Shown here in pieces: positions 8,368-17,498 of a stretch of DNA of 64,000 nucleotides. The translations under genes and the position numbers were made by a program. This DNA is from Halobacteriales archaeon YIM A00010 (GTDB lineage: Archaea; Halobacteriota; Halobacteria; Halobacteriales; Haloarculaceae), in assembly GCA_025041175.1 (NCBI GenBank), contig JAKCFJ010000001.1:1736001-1800000 (forward strand), in the 5' to 3' direction. Each line of letters begins with the position of its first letter. The first letter of the stretch is position 1. The notes under the pieces were generated by a model, which worked only from the letters and a program-made list of their open reading frames with translations, searched no databases and was not told the DNA's origin.

Positions 8368-9270
8368 TCAGTCGTCGACGTCGGTGAGATCCCGAGCGAT
8401 CGTTGCGATTGTGGGTGCGTCCGGTCCAAGGAGGTAGACAGCGGGTTCGATCCCCATCCCGCCGGTCTGGTAGAGGACATCGACCCGATCGTCCACGGTC
8501 TCGGTGAGATCACCGGGCAGCTCGGTTTCGGGATCGAAGGAGGCTGTCGCGTAGCCCGCTGCTTCGAGCCGTTCGACGATCTCCGCGGCGTAGGCGATGT
8601 TCAACGCGGCGCGGGCGTCGACACCGCCAGCGCGGGCCGCAAGGAGGACGGTTGCGACGTGACCGCTCGCGCCGAACTCCGGTTCCGTGGGCACGGTCGC
8701 CCGTCCCTTCACGTCGAGAATGCGCCCCGGAACGGCCGCAACCTCGTCGATCCCGGTTGCCTCGGGGAGACACTCCACGAGGTTCGAGCCGACCGCTGGA
8801 ATGAGCGTTGCGAACCCGCTGGCGTGTTCGAGGACGCGCAACCCCCGGCGGACCGACGAGAGCGTCCGTTCGGTGGCCCGGAGCGTGCTGTCAGCGTCGT
8901 GAACGTCGAAATCGCCGTCGTAGGCCGACAGCTCCGGCATCGACGCCTCGTGCATGGTGGCGAGCAGGTCGCCGCGTTCGAGCTGGCGGATGAGCACCTC
9001 CGTCTCCACGAGCGCCTGGACGCGGCTCATTTCCCCCTCGGAAAGCCCCTCACCGAGGCGGGAAACGAGATCGAGCACCCGCTTGTCGGTCAGCACCGCG
9101 TCGTGGCGCTCGATCTCGCCGTGAGCGTATTTCGAAACCGCAGACTGGCTGATGCCCAACAGCCCAGCCACCTCGTTCTGGGTGAGCCCCCGATCCCGTA
9201 GCTCTTCAGCGAGCATCGACCGGAACGTGGGTAAGAATTCGTCGACGACGACCTCCTCGATGAAGCGCAT
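8368..9270 (-). CDS. thiR: HTH-ThiN regulator of thiamine genes (ThiR-type)
   Basis: A two-domain protein of 300 residues. An N-terminal HTH of XRE type (LTQNEVAGLLGISQSAVSKY, about residues 23-42) is joined to a C-terminal ThiN-like thiamine-phosphate synthase domain (from about residue 130, including the GRATVPTEPEFGASGHVA region). This is the architecture described for archaeal ThiR, which senses thiamine phosphates through the ThiN domain and represses thiamine biosynthesis and uptake genes. An active ThiN enzyme is usually fused to ThiD, so regulation is the better reading. ATG 9270 directly follows the dcd stop (one base between); the longer start inside dcd is rejected. thiL is encoded 27 kb away in this window. 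Confidence 0.85.
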   Translation of the reverse strand: MRFIEEVVVDEFLPTFRSMLAEELRDRGLTQNEVAGLLGISQSAVSKYAHGEIERHDAVLTDKRVLDLVSRLGEGLSEGEMSRVQALVETEVLIRQLERGDLLATMHEASMPELSAYDGDFDVHDADSTLRATERTLSSVRRGLRVLEHASGFATLIPAVGSNLVECLPEATGIDEVAAVPGRILDVKGRATVPTEPEFGASGHVATVLLAARAGGVDARAALNIAYAAEIVERLEAAGYATASFDPETELPGDLTETVDDRVDVLYQTGGMGIEPAVYLLGPDAPTIATIARDLTDVDD

Positions 9271-9271
9271 C

Positions 9272-9856
9272 TTATTGGTCACCCCCGAACTCACGGTCGC
9301 CCTGGATGCGGGAGGCTTGCGGTCCCCCCTGATCCTGGTATTTCGACCCGCGATCGGTGCCGTAGGGACGCTTTGCACGGGTCGTCAGCTCGGTGAACGT
9401 CAGCTGGGAGATCCGCATCCCGGGCGTGAGCGCGACCGGGGCCGTTCCGAGATTAGACAGTTCGAGCGTGATTTTCCCACGGAACCCCGGATCACAGAGA
9501 CCGGCAGTAGCATGGACTACGACCGCAAGCCGTCCGAGCGAGGACCGGCCTTCGACGTGCGCGATGAGATCCGGCGGGATTTCGACCCGCTCGCGCGTCG
9601 TTCCGAGCACGAAATCGCCCGGATGAAGGATGAACTCGCCGTCCTCGACGGTCGTCTCCTCGACGTACTCCTCGACCTCCCGCTCGCTGTTGGGGTGGAT
9701 ACACGGGATATTGGTCCGTTGGAACTCCAGAAACTCCCGCCCGAGCCGGAGGTCGACGCTGGCCGGCTGGATCTGCAGATCCACGTCCTCGAGCGGCTCG
9801 ACGACGAGGTCCCCCGATTCGAGCCGGTCGAGGATGTCCACATCGGAGAGTATCAT
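9272..9856 (-). CDS. dcd: dCTP deaminase
   Basis: dCTP deaminase (194 residues), converting dCTP to dUTP for thymidylate synthesis; some archaeal members also hydrolyse dUTP to dUMP. The diagnostic block [19 protein letters not shown] (about residues 110-128) contains the substrate-binding Ser/Arg residues and the residues around the catalytic glutamate region ([11 protein letters not shown]). The C-terminus [20 protein letters not shown] is the flexible lid seen in the family. Which activity dominates (deaminase only or bifunctional) cannot be told reliably by eye. It is the first gene of a tight cluster dcd-thiR-methyltransferase. Confidence 0.95.
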   Translation of the reverse strand: MILSDVDILDRLESGDLVVEPLEDVDLQIQPASVDLRLGREFLEFQRTNIPCIHPNSEREVEEYVEETTVEDGEFILHPGDFVLGTTRERVEIPPDLIAHVEGRSSLGRLAVVVHATAGLCDPGFRGKITLELSNLGTAPVALTPGMRISQLTFTELTTRAKRPYGTDRGSKYQDQGGPQASRIQGDREFGGDQ

Positions 9857-9995
9857 ACCTCTACAGCGGTCCCCGCGGGGTAAAAGCGAACGGACTCGAA
9901 TTCGGTTTTGTGTCGCGTGTACCGACGGTTGTGCCGGGATCGACTGCCCGTCCCCAGGTCGGTACTGCTTTCAGCCCACCGATCCAGCACGAGAT

Positions 9996-10334
9996 ATGAA
10001 ACAAGCCATCGTTGCCCGGACGGATCTCGGGATGGGCCGGGGGAAGCTGGCCGCACAGGTCGCCCACGCGTCGCTGTCGGCCTACGAGGAAACGCCAGAG
10101 AAAGACCGGACCGCGTGGAAAGGCGGCGGCCAGAAGAAGGTCGTTCTGAAGGCCGACGGCGAACAGGCGCTGTTCGACCTCGCGGACGACGCCCGGCGCA
10201 ACGGGCTTCCTCACGCCGTCGTTCGGGACGCGGGCCACACGCAGCTCGATCCCAACACGGTCACCACGCTCGGCGTCGGTCCCGCCTCCGAGGCGGCCGT
10301 CGACGCGGTGACCGGTGATCTTTCTCTGTACTGA
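9996..10334 (+). CDS. pth2: Peptidyl-tRNA hydrolase, archaeal Pth2 type
   Basis: Pth2 releases peptidyl-tRNA that drops off ribosomes. The 112-residue protein shows the family pattern: [20 protein letters not shown] with the essential Lys in [11 protein letters not shown] (about K17), GGQKKVVLK in the central strand, and the invariant [19 protein letters not shown] block. The length matches other archaeal Pth2 proteins. The ATG at 9996 is the obvious start; the open frame continues upstream only through sequence antisense to dcd. dcd is divergent, 139 bases away. Confidence 0.96.
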   Translation: MKQAIVARTDLGMGRGKLAAQVAHASLSAYEETPEKDRTAWKGGGQKKVVLKADGEQALFDLADDARRNGLPHAVVRDAGHTQLDPNTVTTLGVGPASEAAVDAVTGDLSLY

Positions 10335-10387
10335 ACAATCGGGTTCAGCGGGACGAAACGTCTCGAACGAAGAGCCGGCGTGACGGG

Positions 10388-11461
10388 TTACGGGGACCGA
10401 ACCAGACCGAACAGTCCACCATCGTCGGCTCCGTCACCGCCATCGTTTCCGTCGTTACCGTTGCCGTCACCGTTACCATTGCCGTTCTGGGTTTTCACGG
10501 TGGCCGTATCTGAGACGGGGGTTCCTTGCTCGGTGTAGGCCGTGTCGCTTTCGTCGAACTGTCCGTTCCCGTTGGTGTCGTTGTAGATCGTGGCCGTGTA
10601 CGTCTGCTCACCGTCGATGTTCGGGGGCTGGTCGATTATAACGTCACTTTTGGTTCCCGAATCGACGTACTCGGAGGTCCAAACCTGAGAGCTGTCCTCG
10701 GGAGAGAGGGCGATGAAGCCGCCGTTCGGCAGCGACACCCGTTCGATGGTGATTGTCTGTCTATCCGAGGCTGTCTGGTCCGAGAAGGTGATGGTCGGGG
10801 GCGGAGTGGTGCCATCGTCAGTACCGTCGTCGGTGCCGTTGTCGCCCCCATCGTCGGTGCCGTTGTCGTTCCCGTCGTCGGTCCCGCCGTCGGTTCCACC
10901 GTTACACGCGTTCGACGCCGGTGGGTAGCGAACGCCCTCGTGTGTGCCACCGTCGATGCCTGGGAATTCGACCACGAGCCCGGCGTTGTCACCGGACGCC
11001 GGAATGGAGATCTCGGCCGAGCCGCCACCGCCCTGAACGGCCACCGAATCACTGTCCCCGCCGGCGGCCGACCTGAACGAGATGGTCGCCGTTTTTGCGT
11101 TCTCGTTGGTGAGTTCGTACCAGGCTTCCCCGCTGTCGGCGTTGGTACATTTCGGTGTGACCGAGATCTTACTCGGGTCGATCCCTTGGTTGTCCTCCGG
11201 CGGTGGCTCCGTCGACGGTGGTTCGGGCGTCGGTGTCGTCGTTTGCTCCGGTGTTGACGTTGGTGCTGGCGTGAATCCGGGGGCGTGCGTCTCGGGAGTC
11301 GGCGACTCCGTCAGGTCCCCGACCGTCGGCGAAAGCGTATCATTACCCCCCTCTGGCGGCTGAGCGACGTTCATGAGGACGACGGCGGCCACGATGATGA
11401 CGATTGCGAGCACGGCAGCCGCGATACCTGCGATGTGGGTTTCGGTTAGATTGTATCTCAT
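10388..11461 (-). CDS. Membrane-anchored secreted protein with DUF7282-like domain and Gly/Thr/Asp linkers
   Basis: A 357-residue exported protein. Residues about 9-31 form one hydrophobic helix (IAGIAAAVLAIVIIVAAVVLM) that should act as signal-anchor. A Pro/Thr/Ser-rich stalk follows (about 40-95), then a small domain with a CTNADSGEAWYELTN segment, then a low-complexity stretch built of GTDDG/DNG units (about 190-225). After that comes a domain beginning ITFSDQTASDRQTITIERV, which resembles the haloarchaeal DUF7282 surface domain, and an Asn/Gly/Asp tail. ATG 11461 is chosen because it puts the hydrophobic segment near the N-terminus. No enzymatic motif is seen; a cell-surface role is inferred from architecture only. 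Confidence 0.75.
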   Translation of the reverse strand: MRYNLTETHIAGIAAAVLAIVIIVAAVVLMNVAQPPEGGNDTLSPTVGDLTESPTPETHAPGFTPAPTSTPEQTTTPTPEPPSTEPPPEDNQGIDPSKISVTPKCTNADSGEAWYELTNENAKTATISFRSAAGGDSDSVAVQGGGGSAEISIPASGDNAGLVVEFPGIDGGTHEGVRYPPASNACNGGTDGGTDDGNDNGTDDGGDNGTDDGTDDGTTPPPTITFSDQTASDRQTITIERVSLPNGGFIALSPEDSSQVWTSEYVDSGTKSDVIIDQPPNIDGEQTYTATIYNDTNGNGQFDESDTAYTEQGTPVSDTATVKTQNGNGNGDGNGNDGNDGGDGADDGGLFGLVRSP

Positions 11462-11763
11462 TTCCAGGTAGTCTAAAGGATGTCCCGGAAGGATGCGGCG
11501 ATCGGTCGTCACCAGCCTCGGGATTTGGTTCGTGTTTATCCTGAAGCGTTATTATTCACCCGATAGCTGTTTTCTACGCGTTCAGCCACGGAACCAACCA
11601 CGGTCATCTACCGGAACGGCCATTACTGCGATAAATGGGCGGCCACGGTAAAAAAATCCAGCTACAACCAGTACTGTTATGTGTCTGATCGTCGGGCGTC
11701 TCGAGTAGAACCACTGATGGTGGTGGTGTCTCTGGGTACGAACATGAACAGTGGGGATCCGTG

Positions 11764-13119
11764 ATGCGCCGGTCACAGCCGGTGGAACGATCGATCGGGA
11801 TCGAGACGTACGTGAGCGATGGGGATGGGATCGGGGGACGTCTCCGGGACCGGGTGTCGGATTTCCGGGTCCGTGAGCGGGAGGCGATCGATCCCGAGCC
11901 GGTGGACGCCGACACCGGTGCGTACCCCGTGCTCGTCTTCCGTGCGACACTCACGAATCGGGACACGAACGGGTTCGTGGACGAACTCGCCGGTCGGCTG
12001 GGCATCAGCCGCGAGCGGATCACGTGGGCCGGAACGAAAGACAAGCGCGCGATCACCACACAGCTGTTTTCGATCCGGGGCTTCGAGGAGAACACCGTTC
12101 CGTCGGTTTCCGGCGCGGAGATCGAGGTCGTCGGACGGGCAGGCCGGCCGGTGCTGTTTGGCGACCACCTCGGCAACGAGTTCGAGATCGTCGTCCGGGA
12201 CGTGGGACCCGACACCACCCAGGCCACGGCGATCACGGCGGACCTCCGACAGTTCGGGGGGAAACCAGGGGCGTGTGAGGGGGATGAGACGACCGTAGGG
12301 GTTCCGAACTTTTTCGGGCCACAGCGGTTTGGAACGATACGACCGGTCACCCACGAGGTCGGGCTTGCCATCGTTCGGGGCAACTGGGAACAGGCGGTGC
12401 TGACGTATCTGGGCAACCCCTCCGAGGACGAGCCAGCCCAGACGCAAGCGGCGCGCGAGTACGTCGATCGGACACACGACTGGCAGGAGGCGATCGAGCG
12501 GTTTCCGACCCACCTCCGCTACGAGCGGGCAATCGCCCACCGGCTCACCGAAACCGACGCGACGGGGTCGGATCAGTTTCGGGAGGCGCTGACGGCGGTC
12601 CCGACGAACCTACAGTCGCTGTTCGTCCACGCAGCCCAGTCGTATCTGTTCAACCGGATGCTCTCGAAGCGCTTGGAACGCGGACTGGCGTTCGAGCGGC
12701 CGGTCGCGGGGGACGTGGTCTGTTTCCTCGACGATCAGGGCCGCCCCGATCCCGACCAGTACCAACGGGTGACCGAATCCCGCGTCGAGACGATCGCCCG
12801 ACACTGTGACCGTGGACGGGCGTTCGTCACCGCGCCGCTGGTCGGCTCCGACACGGAGCTGGGCGACGGCGAGCAGGGTGCGATCGAGCGCGAGGTGCTC
12901 GATGCGGTCGATCTCACCCCCGATGCCTTCGAGCTGCCCGGAGCGTTCGATTCTACCGGAACACGACGGCCGATCCTCGTCCGAACCGATCTCTCAATAG
13001 CGGACGTGACGGAGTCCGACTCGGAGGCGCTCAGGTTTTCGTTTGCCCTTCCGAACGGCGCGTACGCCACGGTGCTCATGCGCGAATACATGAAAGTGTC
13101 GCCGACCGCGATGGGGTGA
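11764..13119 (+). CDS. truD: tRNA pseudouridine synthase D
   Basis: TruD-family pseudouridine synthase (451 residues), modifying U13 in tRNA in bacteria; in archaea the family (Pus7/TruD) modifies tRNA positions including 13. The catalytic Asp is in [13 protein letters not shown] (about D93), preceded by FRVRERE; the [12 protein letters not shown] block and the TruD-specific insertion domain (about residues 190-380) follow. The C-terminal [14 protein letters not shown] is a family hallmark. An in-frame GTG lies directly before the ATG; ATG 11764 is preferred. A 61-codon membrane protein gene follows after 7 bases, suggesting co-transcription. Confidence 0.95.
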   Translation: MRRSQPVERSIGIETYVSDGDGIGGRLRDRVSDFRVREREAIDPEPVDADTGAYPVLVFRATLTNRDTNGFVDELAGRLGISRERITWAGTKDKRAITTQLFSIRGFEENTVPSVSGAEIEVVGRAGRPVLFGDHLGNEFEIVVRDVGPDTTQATAITADLRQFGGKPGACEGDETTVGVPNFFGPQRFGTIRPVTHEVGLAIVRGNWEQAVLTYLGNPSEDEPAQTQAAREYVDRTHDWQEAIERFPTHLRYERAIAHRLTETDATGSDQFREALTAVPTNLQSLFVHAAQSYLFNRMLSKRLERGLAFERPVAGDVVCFLDDQGRPDPDQYQRVTESRVETIARHCDRGRAFVTAPLVGSDTELGDGEQGAIEREVLDAVDLTPDAFELPGAFDSTGTRRPILVRTDLSIADVTESDSEALRFSFALPNGAYATVLMREYMKVSPTAMG

Positions 13120-13126
13120 GCGACGC

Positions 13127-13312
13127 GTGAGAACCCGACGCAGCATCCTCTGGGGACTCGTCGCCGCGTTCGCCTTTCTCGTTCTCGCACAGGGCTACAA
13201 CCTGTTCGCCACTGAGCGGATCACCCCGCTCGTGATGTTCGGCGTCGCTGTCGTCGTCGGCTGCGTGGCGACCGCCCTCACTCACGCCACAGCGCGTTCG
13301 TTGGAATCGTGA
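13127..13312 (+). CDS. Small two-helix membrane protein downstream of truD
   Basis: A 61-residue protein starting with GTG, 7 bases after the truD stop. It has two hydrophobic helices (about residues 8-25 and 34-52) with a short polar loop and a basic N-terminus (MRTRRS), so it is likely an integral membrane protein with both ends inside. I do not assign a function. Tight spacing and same orientation suggest translational coupling with truD. Confidence rests on codon use, the membrane pattern and context rather than a recognised family. Confidence 0.65.
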   Translation: MRTRRSILWGLVAAFAFLVLAQGYNLFATERITPLVMFGVAVVVGCVATALTHATARSLES

Positions 13313-13320
13313 GCGTTCGA

Positions 13321-14076
13321 TCACACCGTTTCGATCGGCGTTCCGGAGCGAATGACGAACGTTCCCTTGCCGTACCACCGAACGAGCGCCCGCGTTCCCA
13401 GCGACAGCTCACGGAGCACGTCCGCCCTGGGGTGGGTTCCGAGTGTGTAGGAGAGCCGCGTGCTGAACGGCCACGCACCGATCGTCCCTTCGAACGACAG
13501 CGGCTCTGTGAGCACGGTCCCGTCGTGGCTGGTGTAGCTCTCGGCCCGGACCGACGTCTCGATCGGCAGCGTCGGAGGTCGTTCGATCTCGACCGTGATG
13601 AGGTGATCCCCATCGATACTCACGGCGGTGTTGCGGCGCGAACCGGTGTCCGTAATCTCGATCTCCCCACACACCTTCGGGTAGCTCCAGATCTCCACAC
13701 CGAGCGCGCGCGCTGGTTCGGTCGTGACCGGCAGATACCAGACGTATCCACCCACACCACCGGGGAGCCACCCCATAAGGTCCGTTCTCGAGGACCCACG
13801 TAGCGCCGGAACGAGCACTCCGAACTCGTTGTACGGTTCGATCGTTCCGCCGTCGACGCTGTGGTACTCGACCGAGAGAAACGCCACAGCCGCCGTCCGT
13901 GGACCGATACGAACCGGTGAGAGGGTCGCCGGCAACAGCTCCCGTACCGGTTCGAGCGCGGCCGGAACCACAGCTCCCATCATCGTTGCCGTGGTGGACA
14001 ACGGGAGCGAGACAGTCTGTCCCGTCGAGAGCGTCGCCTGCTCGCTGTCCGCTCCGTTCGTGTCCGGTGTTTCCAT
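13321..14076 (-). CDS. Acetoacetate decarboxylase-like protein
   Basis: A 251-residue member of the acetoacetate decarboxylase (ADC) superfamily. The Schiff-base lysine equivalent is in EIWSYPKVCGEIEI (about K134), preceded by the GGVGGYVWYLPVTTEPARALG region that forms the barrel core. Haloarchaeal homologues are mostly uncharacterised and may act on other oxo-acids, or be hydrolase/aldolase-like as seen for several ADC-family members. It has no adjoining pathway genes: it converges on the truD operon with 8 bases between stop codons and faces the broken ABC transporter upstream. Confidence 0.8.
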   Translation of the reverse strand: METPDTNGADSEQATLSTGQTVSLPLSTTATMMGAVVPAALEPVRELLPATLSPVRIGPRTAAVAFLSVEYHSVDGGTIEPYNEFGVLVPALRGSSRTDLMGWLPGGVGGYVWYLPVTTEPARALGVEIWSYPKVCGEIEITDTGSRRNTAVSIDGDHLITVEIERPPTLPIETSVRAESYTSHDGTVLTEPLSFEGTIGAWPFSTRLSYTLGTHPRADVLRELSLGTRALVRWYGKGTFVIRSGTPIETV

Positions 14077-14266
14077 ACGACATTGCTCGGATCACAGTCA
14101 GATAGCTGTGGCGCTCGTAGCGGTGATGGAGACGCGGATCGTTCGGGTCAGGATTATATTTTATTGACTTGTTATCTATCGTTTGGATCGAACATCAAAC
14201 GATAGAGGAGGATTGAAATTCACCACCTATTTCACCCGTTAGGTCAAACTAGAACAATGATCGACA

Positions 14267-14720
14267 GTGACCGCGATCGATACCCCTGATCTAACCAAAC
14301 GCTACGGTGAGACAATCGCCGTTGACGCTCTCGATCTCTCCATCCCGGCGGGCGACGTGTATGGATTCCTCGGTCCGAATGGCGCGGAAGACGACGACCA
14401 TGCGGCTGCTCACGGGGCTTGCCCGTTCCACACGAGGGACGCGTCGCGGGTGCGCCAATCACGGACCGGGACGCCCTCCGCGCCCACATCGGCTACCTCC
14501 CCGAGGAACCGCCGTTGTACGAGGAGCCGACGGCCACAGAACAGCTCGAGTACATCGCCGGGTTGCGCGATCTGCCGGAGCAACACGCACGAGAGCGGAT
14601 CCACGCGCTGCCCGCACGATACGGAAGACGATCCGCGGGCTTGCCGAGACGGGAACGACCGTTTTCCTCGAACTGACCGAAACCGATCCCGTCGAGGAAC
14701 CGGTGACAGCCGATGGCTGA
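14267..14720 (+). pseudogene. ABC exporter ATP-binding subunit, frameshifted and internally deleted
   Basis: Fragments of an ABC ATPase appear in three frames. The GTG start gives TDLTKRYGE-like sequence and [10 protein letters not shown]; then two bases are missing inside Walker A (at about 14388), and the next frame reads [15 protein letters not shown] second shift near 14425 leads to [20 protein letters not shown] and [20 protein letters not shown] (Q-loop region). After [13 protein letters not shown] the signature motif and Walker B are absent, and sequence resumes as [20 protein letters not shown] to a stop at 14720. At least two frameshifts and a deletion of roughly 70-100 codons make this non-functional. 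The permease gene starts inside its last codons (ATGGCTGA overlap), showing a former operon. Confidence 0.92.
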
Positions 14721-16476
14721 GCCGGGGTGGGCGCGCCACGCCCTCGGAATCGGCGTCTTCGAGTTCCGCCGGTCCGTTCGTGCGATGTGGCGGGAGAAAA
14801 TACGGCTCGCGCCGCTAGTGTTCGGGGAATTGATGCTGACACTCCCCTGTGTCTTGTTCCTCGTCGTGTTTGCCGATGCGATCCGTGGCGTCGAGGCGCT
14901 CCCAGTGGCCGATTCGTTGCGGGGAATGATCGCTCTCTTCTGGCTGTTTGTGGTGTTTGTGATCGGACAGCGCACTGTGTCGGCTCGACCACGCATCGAG
15001 TCCGAACCGCTGATGCTGACGACCGTGTCGGCCCGAACGGTCGCAGGAGGACTCCTCGTTTCGGAGACGCTGCGAATTCTTGCCTATCTCCTCGTTCCGC
15101 TCCTCGTGTTGATCAGCGCTAGCGTCTTCCTGCTCGGATCAGTTGCGAGCCTCATCGTCGCGCCAACGGTCGCCGTTCTGTTCACCGCAACGGCGGTCGT
15201 CACCGGATCGGTCTGTGGCTACGCGGTCGCGTGGCTCGTTGCGACCTCGCGGTTCGTCGCCCGTCACAAAACCGTGCTCGGAACAGTCGTCGTACTGATC
15301 GGAATGGGCGGCTACTCCGTTTTCACCGTTGCTGCCCCATTCGGCGCGATCAATCAGGCGGTGTTCGCGTGGCTCCCGGTCGGCTGGCTCATCGATCTCG
15401 CGGTGGTTGGAACGCCGTTCGTCGGGTCGTCGCTTCACGCGGTCGGCGGGACCCTCAGCTGCGTGGCGATCGTCGCCGTCGGCGGGGCCATCATCGAACG
15501 CGAGACGGCCGCGCTGTGGTTCACGGAGCCTGTGAGCGTCGATCCAGAGGATGCAGCCGATGCGTCCGGTGAGGCGAGCAGTCCAACTACTCGGCGTGAC
15601 GCGCTCGCAGCCGCCGTGTCGCCGCTCGTGGTTCCTCGCGTGCTCGGGCAGCCGACCCGCCGCGTCGCGGAGTGGGTACTCCTGCGGACCCGGCGCGATC
15701 CGAACCGGCTGACGTTCCTTTTGATCCCCCTGATTACTATCGTCGGTCCGCTGGTCGGTCCGGGCGCGCAGCTCGGCTCGATGTCGGCTCTCGTCCCGCT
15801 CTGTGCCGTGGGACTCCCGTGGCTCGCCGGCGCGCTGTTCGCAATGAACCCGCTCGGAGACGAGGGGTCGGTGCTTCCGGTGGCGCTCACGGCCGTTTCT
15901 GGCACCCAGTACGTTCGTGGGCTGCTGGCTCCGGGACTGCTCCTCGGTCTTCCGATCGGCGTCGTCGTGACGGCAGTACTGGGAGTCATCTCCCCGTACA
16001 CGCCCACCGAGCAGGTCGGTCTCGTCGTTCTGTGTGCCTATCTGACGTGTGTTTCGGTCACGGTCACGCCGGCAATCGGGATGGCCCTGCCACGTTTCAG
16101 CGCCATCAGCGTCGGCCAGAGCCAGGACGTGCTCCCGCCACGGATGAGCGCCGTCGCCGTCCACGCGGCGCTGACCGTCCTTCCCGGCGGGCTGTTGGCG
16201 GCGCTCGTCGTCGCTCCGTCCATCGCTCGAACCGGTGTTTCCGGTCTCGTGGGCTTCGTTCCGGCGTTCCTGCTCGGGCTTCTCTCCGGCTCGGACGGTG
16301 GAATCCTTGCCACGGCCGCCGGTTGGTTCACCCACGTTGGGAACGAACTCCAGGCAGCCGATCTGGGACTGGTCCGGGTTGGTACAGGCGGACTACTGCT
16401 GATCGGTGGGATCGTCGTCGCAATCCTGCTGTACCGGAACGCAGTTCACCGGTTCCAGCGATACAGTCCCCAATAA
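14713..16476 (+). CDS. Multi-spanning ABC-type permease (ATPase partner broken)
   Basis: A 587-residue membrane protein with about 12 hydrophobic segments in two halves, separated by a hydrophilic region around residues 275-330 ([20 protein letters not shown]). The N-terminal [19 protein letters not shown] resembles the haloarchaeal ABC-2-like exporter permeases that travel with a single ATPase. Its start overlaps the ATPase pseudogene by 8 bases. The frame is intact from ATG to stop, so either it was disabled only recently through loss of its ATPase, or it borrows an ATPase from another system. The substrate is unknown. Confidence 0.8.
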   Translation: MAEPGWARHALGIGVFEFRRSVRAMWREKIRLAPLVFGELMLTLPCVLFLVVFADAIRGVEALPVADSLRGMIALFWLFVVFVIGQRTVSARPRIESEPLMLTTVSARTVAGGLLVSETLRILAYLLVPLLVLISASVFLLGSVASLIVAPTVAVLFTATAVVTGSVCGYAVAWLVATSRFVARHKTVLGTVVVLIGMGGYSVFTVAAPFGAINQAVFAWLPVGWLIDLAVVGTPFVGSSLHAVGGTLSCVAIVAVGGAIIERETAALWFTEPVSVDPEDAADASGEASSPTTRRDALAAAVSPLVVPRVLGQPTRRVAEWVLLRTRRDPNRLTFLLIPLITIVGPLVGPGAQLGSMSALVPLCAVGLPWLAGALFAMNPLGDEGSVLPVALTAVSGTQYVRGLLAPGLLLGLPIGVVVTAVLGVISPYTPTEQVGLVVLCAYLTCVSVTVTPAIGMALPRFSAISVGQSQDVLPPRMSAVAVHAALTVLPGGLLAALVVAPSIARTGVSGLVGFVPAFLLGLLSGSDGGILATAAGWFTHVGNELQAADLGLVRVGTGGLLLIGGIVVAILLYRNAVHRFQRYSPQ

Positions 16477-16686
16477 GTTGAGCTGCGAACGCCGGCGAAA
16501 ACGTTCACGGAATTCGCCAGCCTCCGTCCTTCTACCGTTACGCTACCCTCGATCTACAGAGATCCAAGGCGAGTGCTCGGGGGGCGTTCGAGAGAGCGGA
16601 GCACTCCCGTGTCGCGCGACCACTACCGTTCACAGCCACTCTCATGGGAGTTCTATCGCTGGCATCCGCTTGGCCGTTTTCCTCGG

Positions 16687-17427
16687 CTACCACTCCATTC
16701 CCCCGTTGACGCCGAGGATCTGGCCGGTCATGTATCTGGATTCGGGGCTTGCGAGAAACCGAACGATGCCAGTGATGTCCTCGACCTCCGCGAAGCGATC
16801 CAGTGGGATCCGGTCCTGGAGGTGTTCTTTGACGTGACCGGGAACCGTCTCGAGCATATCGGTTTTGACGAACCCCGGCGCGACGCAGTTGGCCGTCGAA
16901 CCCGAGTCAGCCATCTCGAGGGCGAGCGTCCGGGTGAACCCGAACAGGCCGCTTTTGGTCGTCGCGTAGTTGGCCTGGCCGTAGTTACCCTGCTGACCGA
17001 CTACCGACGAGATGTTGATCAATCGACCGTTGTCGGCGCGACGGAGATCCTCGAACAGACAGTGTGTGCAGTTGAACACGCCGGTGAGGTTCACCGCTAC
17101 CACCGACTTCCACTCCGCTGGCGTCATGTTCTCGAACGTCCTGTCGATTGTGATCCCGGCGTTGTTCACCAACACATCGACCTGCCCGAAAGCATCGTGT
17201 ATCCGATCAGACATCCCAGCCACCGCATCATACTTACTGACGTTCGCCCGACACGCGATGGCGCGCCCACCCGCGTCCTCGATCGCATCGACGACCTCGT
17301 GAGCCGGTCCTTCCGACGAACGGTAGTTCACGACCACGTTCGCACCGCTGTGTCCCAACTCCACGGCGATCCCACGACCGATCCCTCTCGATGCACCAGT
17401 AACGACACAGGTCCGTCCCGTAGGCAT
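16687..17427 (-). CDS. phaB: Acetoacetyl-CoA reductase (PHA pathway)
   Basis: NADPH-type short-chain dehydrogenase of 246 residues, reducing 3-ketoacyl-CoA to (R)-3-hydroxyacyl-CoA for PHA synthesis. The nucleotide loop is TGASRGIGRGI (about residues 10-20), NNAG is at 88-91, and the catalytic Ser-Tyr-Lys are in NISSVVGQ (S140/141), NYATTKSG (Y154, K158). The C-terminal GQILGVNGGMEW is typical. ATG 17427 has a GGAG at a good distance; a GTG 9 bases upstream is the alternative. Similarity alone would also allow FabG, but position directly after phaC decides for PHA metabolism. It is separated from phaC by 71 bases, so it may also have its own transcript. Confidence 0.93.
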   Translation of the reverse strand: MPTGRTCVVTGASRGIGRGIAVELGHSGANVVVNYRSSEGPAHEVVDAIEDAGGRAIACRANVSKYDAVAGMSDRIHDAFGQVDVLVNNAGITIDRTFENMTPAEWKSVVAVNLTGVFNCTHCLFEDLRRADNGRLINISSVVGQQGNYGQANYATTKSGLFGFTRTLALEMADSGSTANCVAPGFVKTDMLETVPGHVKEHLQDRIPLDRFAEVEDITGIVRFLASPESRYMTGQILGVNGGMEW

Positions 17428-17498
17428 ATTCTCCACTCCTAACCGAGAAATATAAAGAATAGTCTACCAATTCTATATACGAGACAATAGCGGGAGTG

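Noticed and set aside
14267-14818. 183-codon open frame as an intact ABC ATPase
   Set aside because: Only the first 45 codons match the family; the frame leaves the ATPase sequence inside Walker A.
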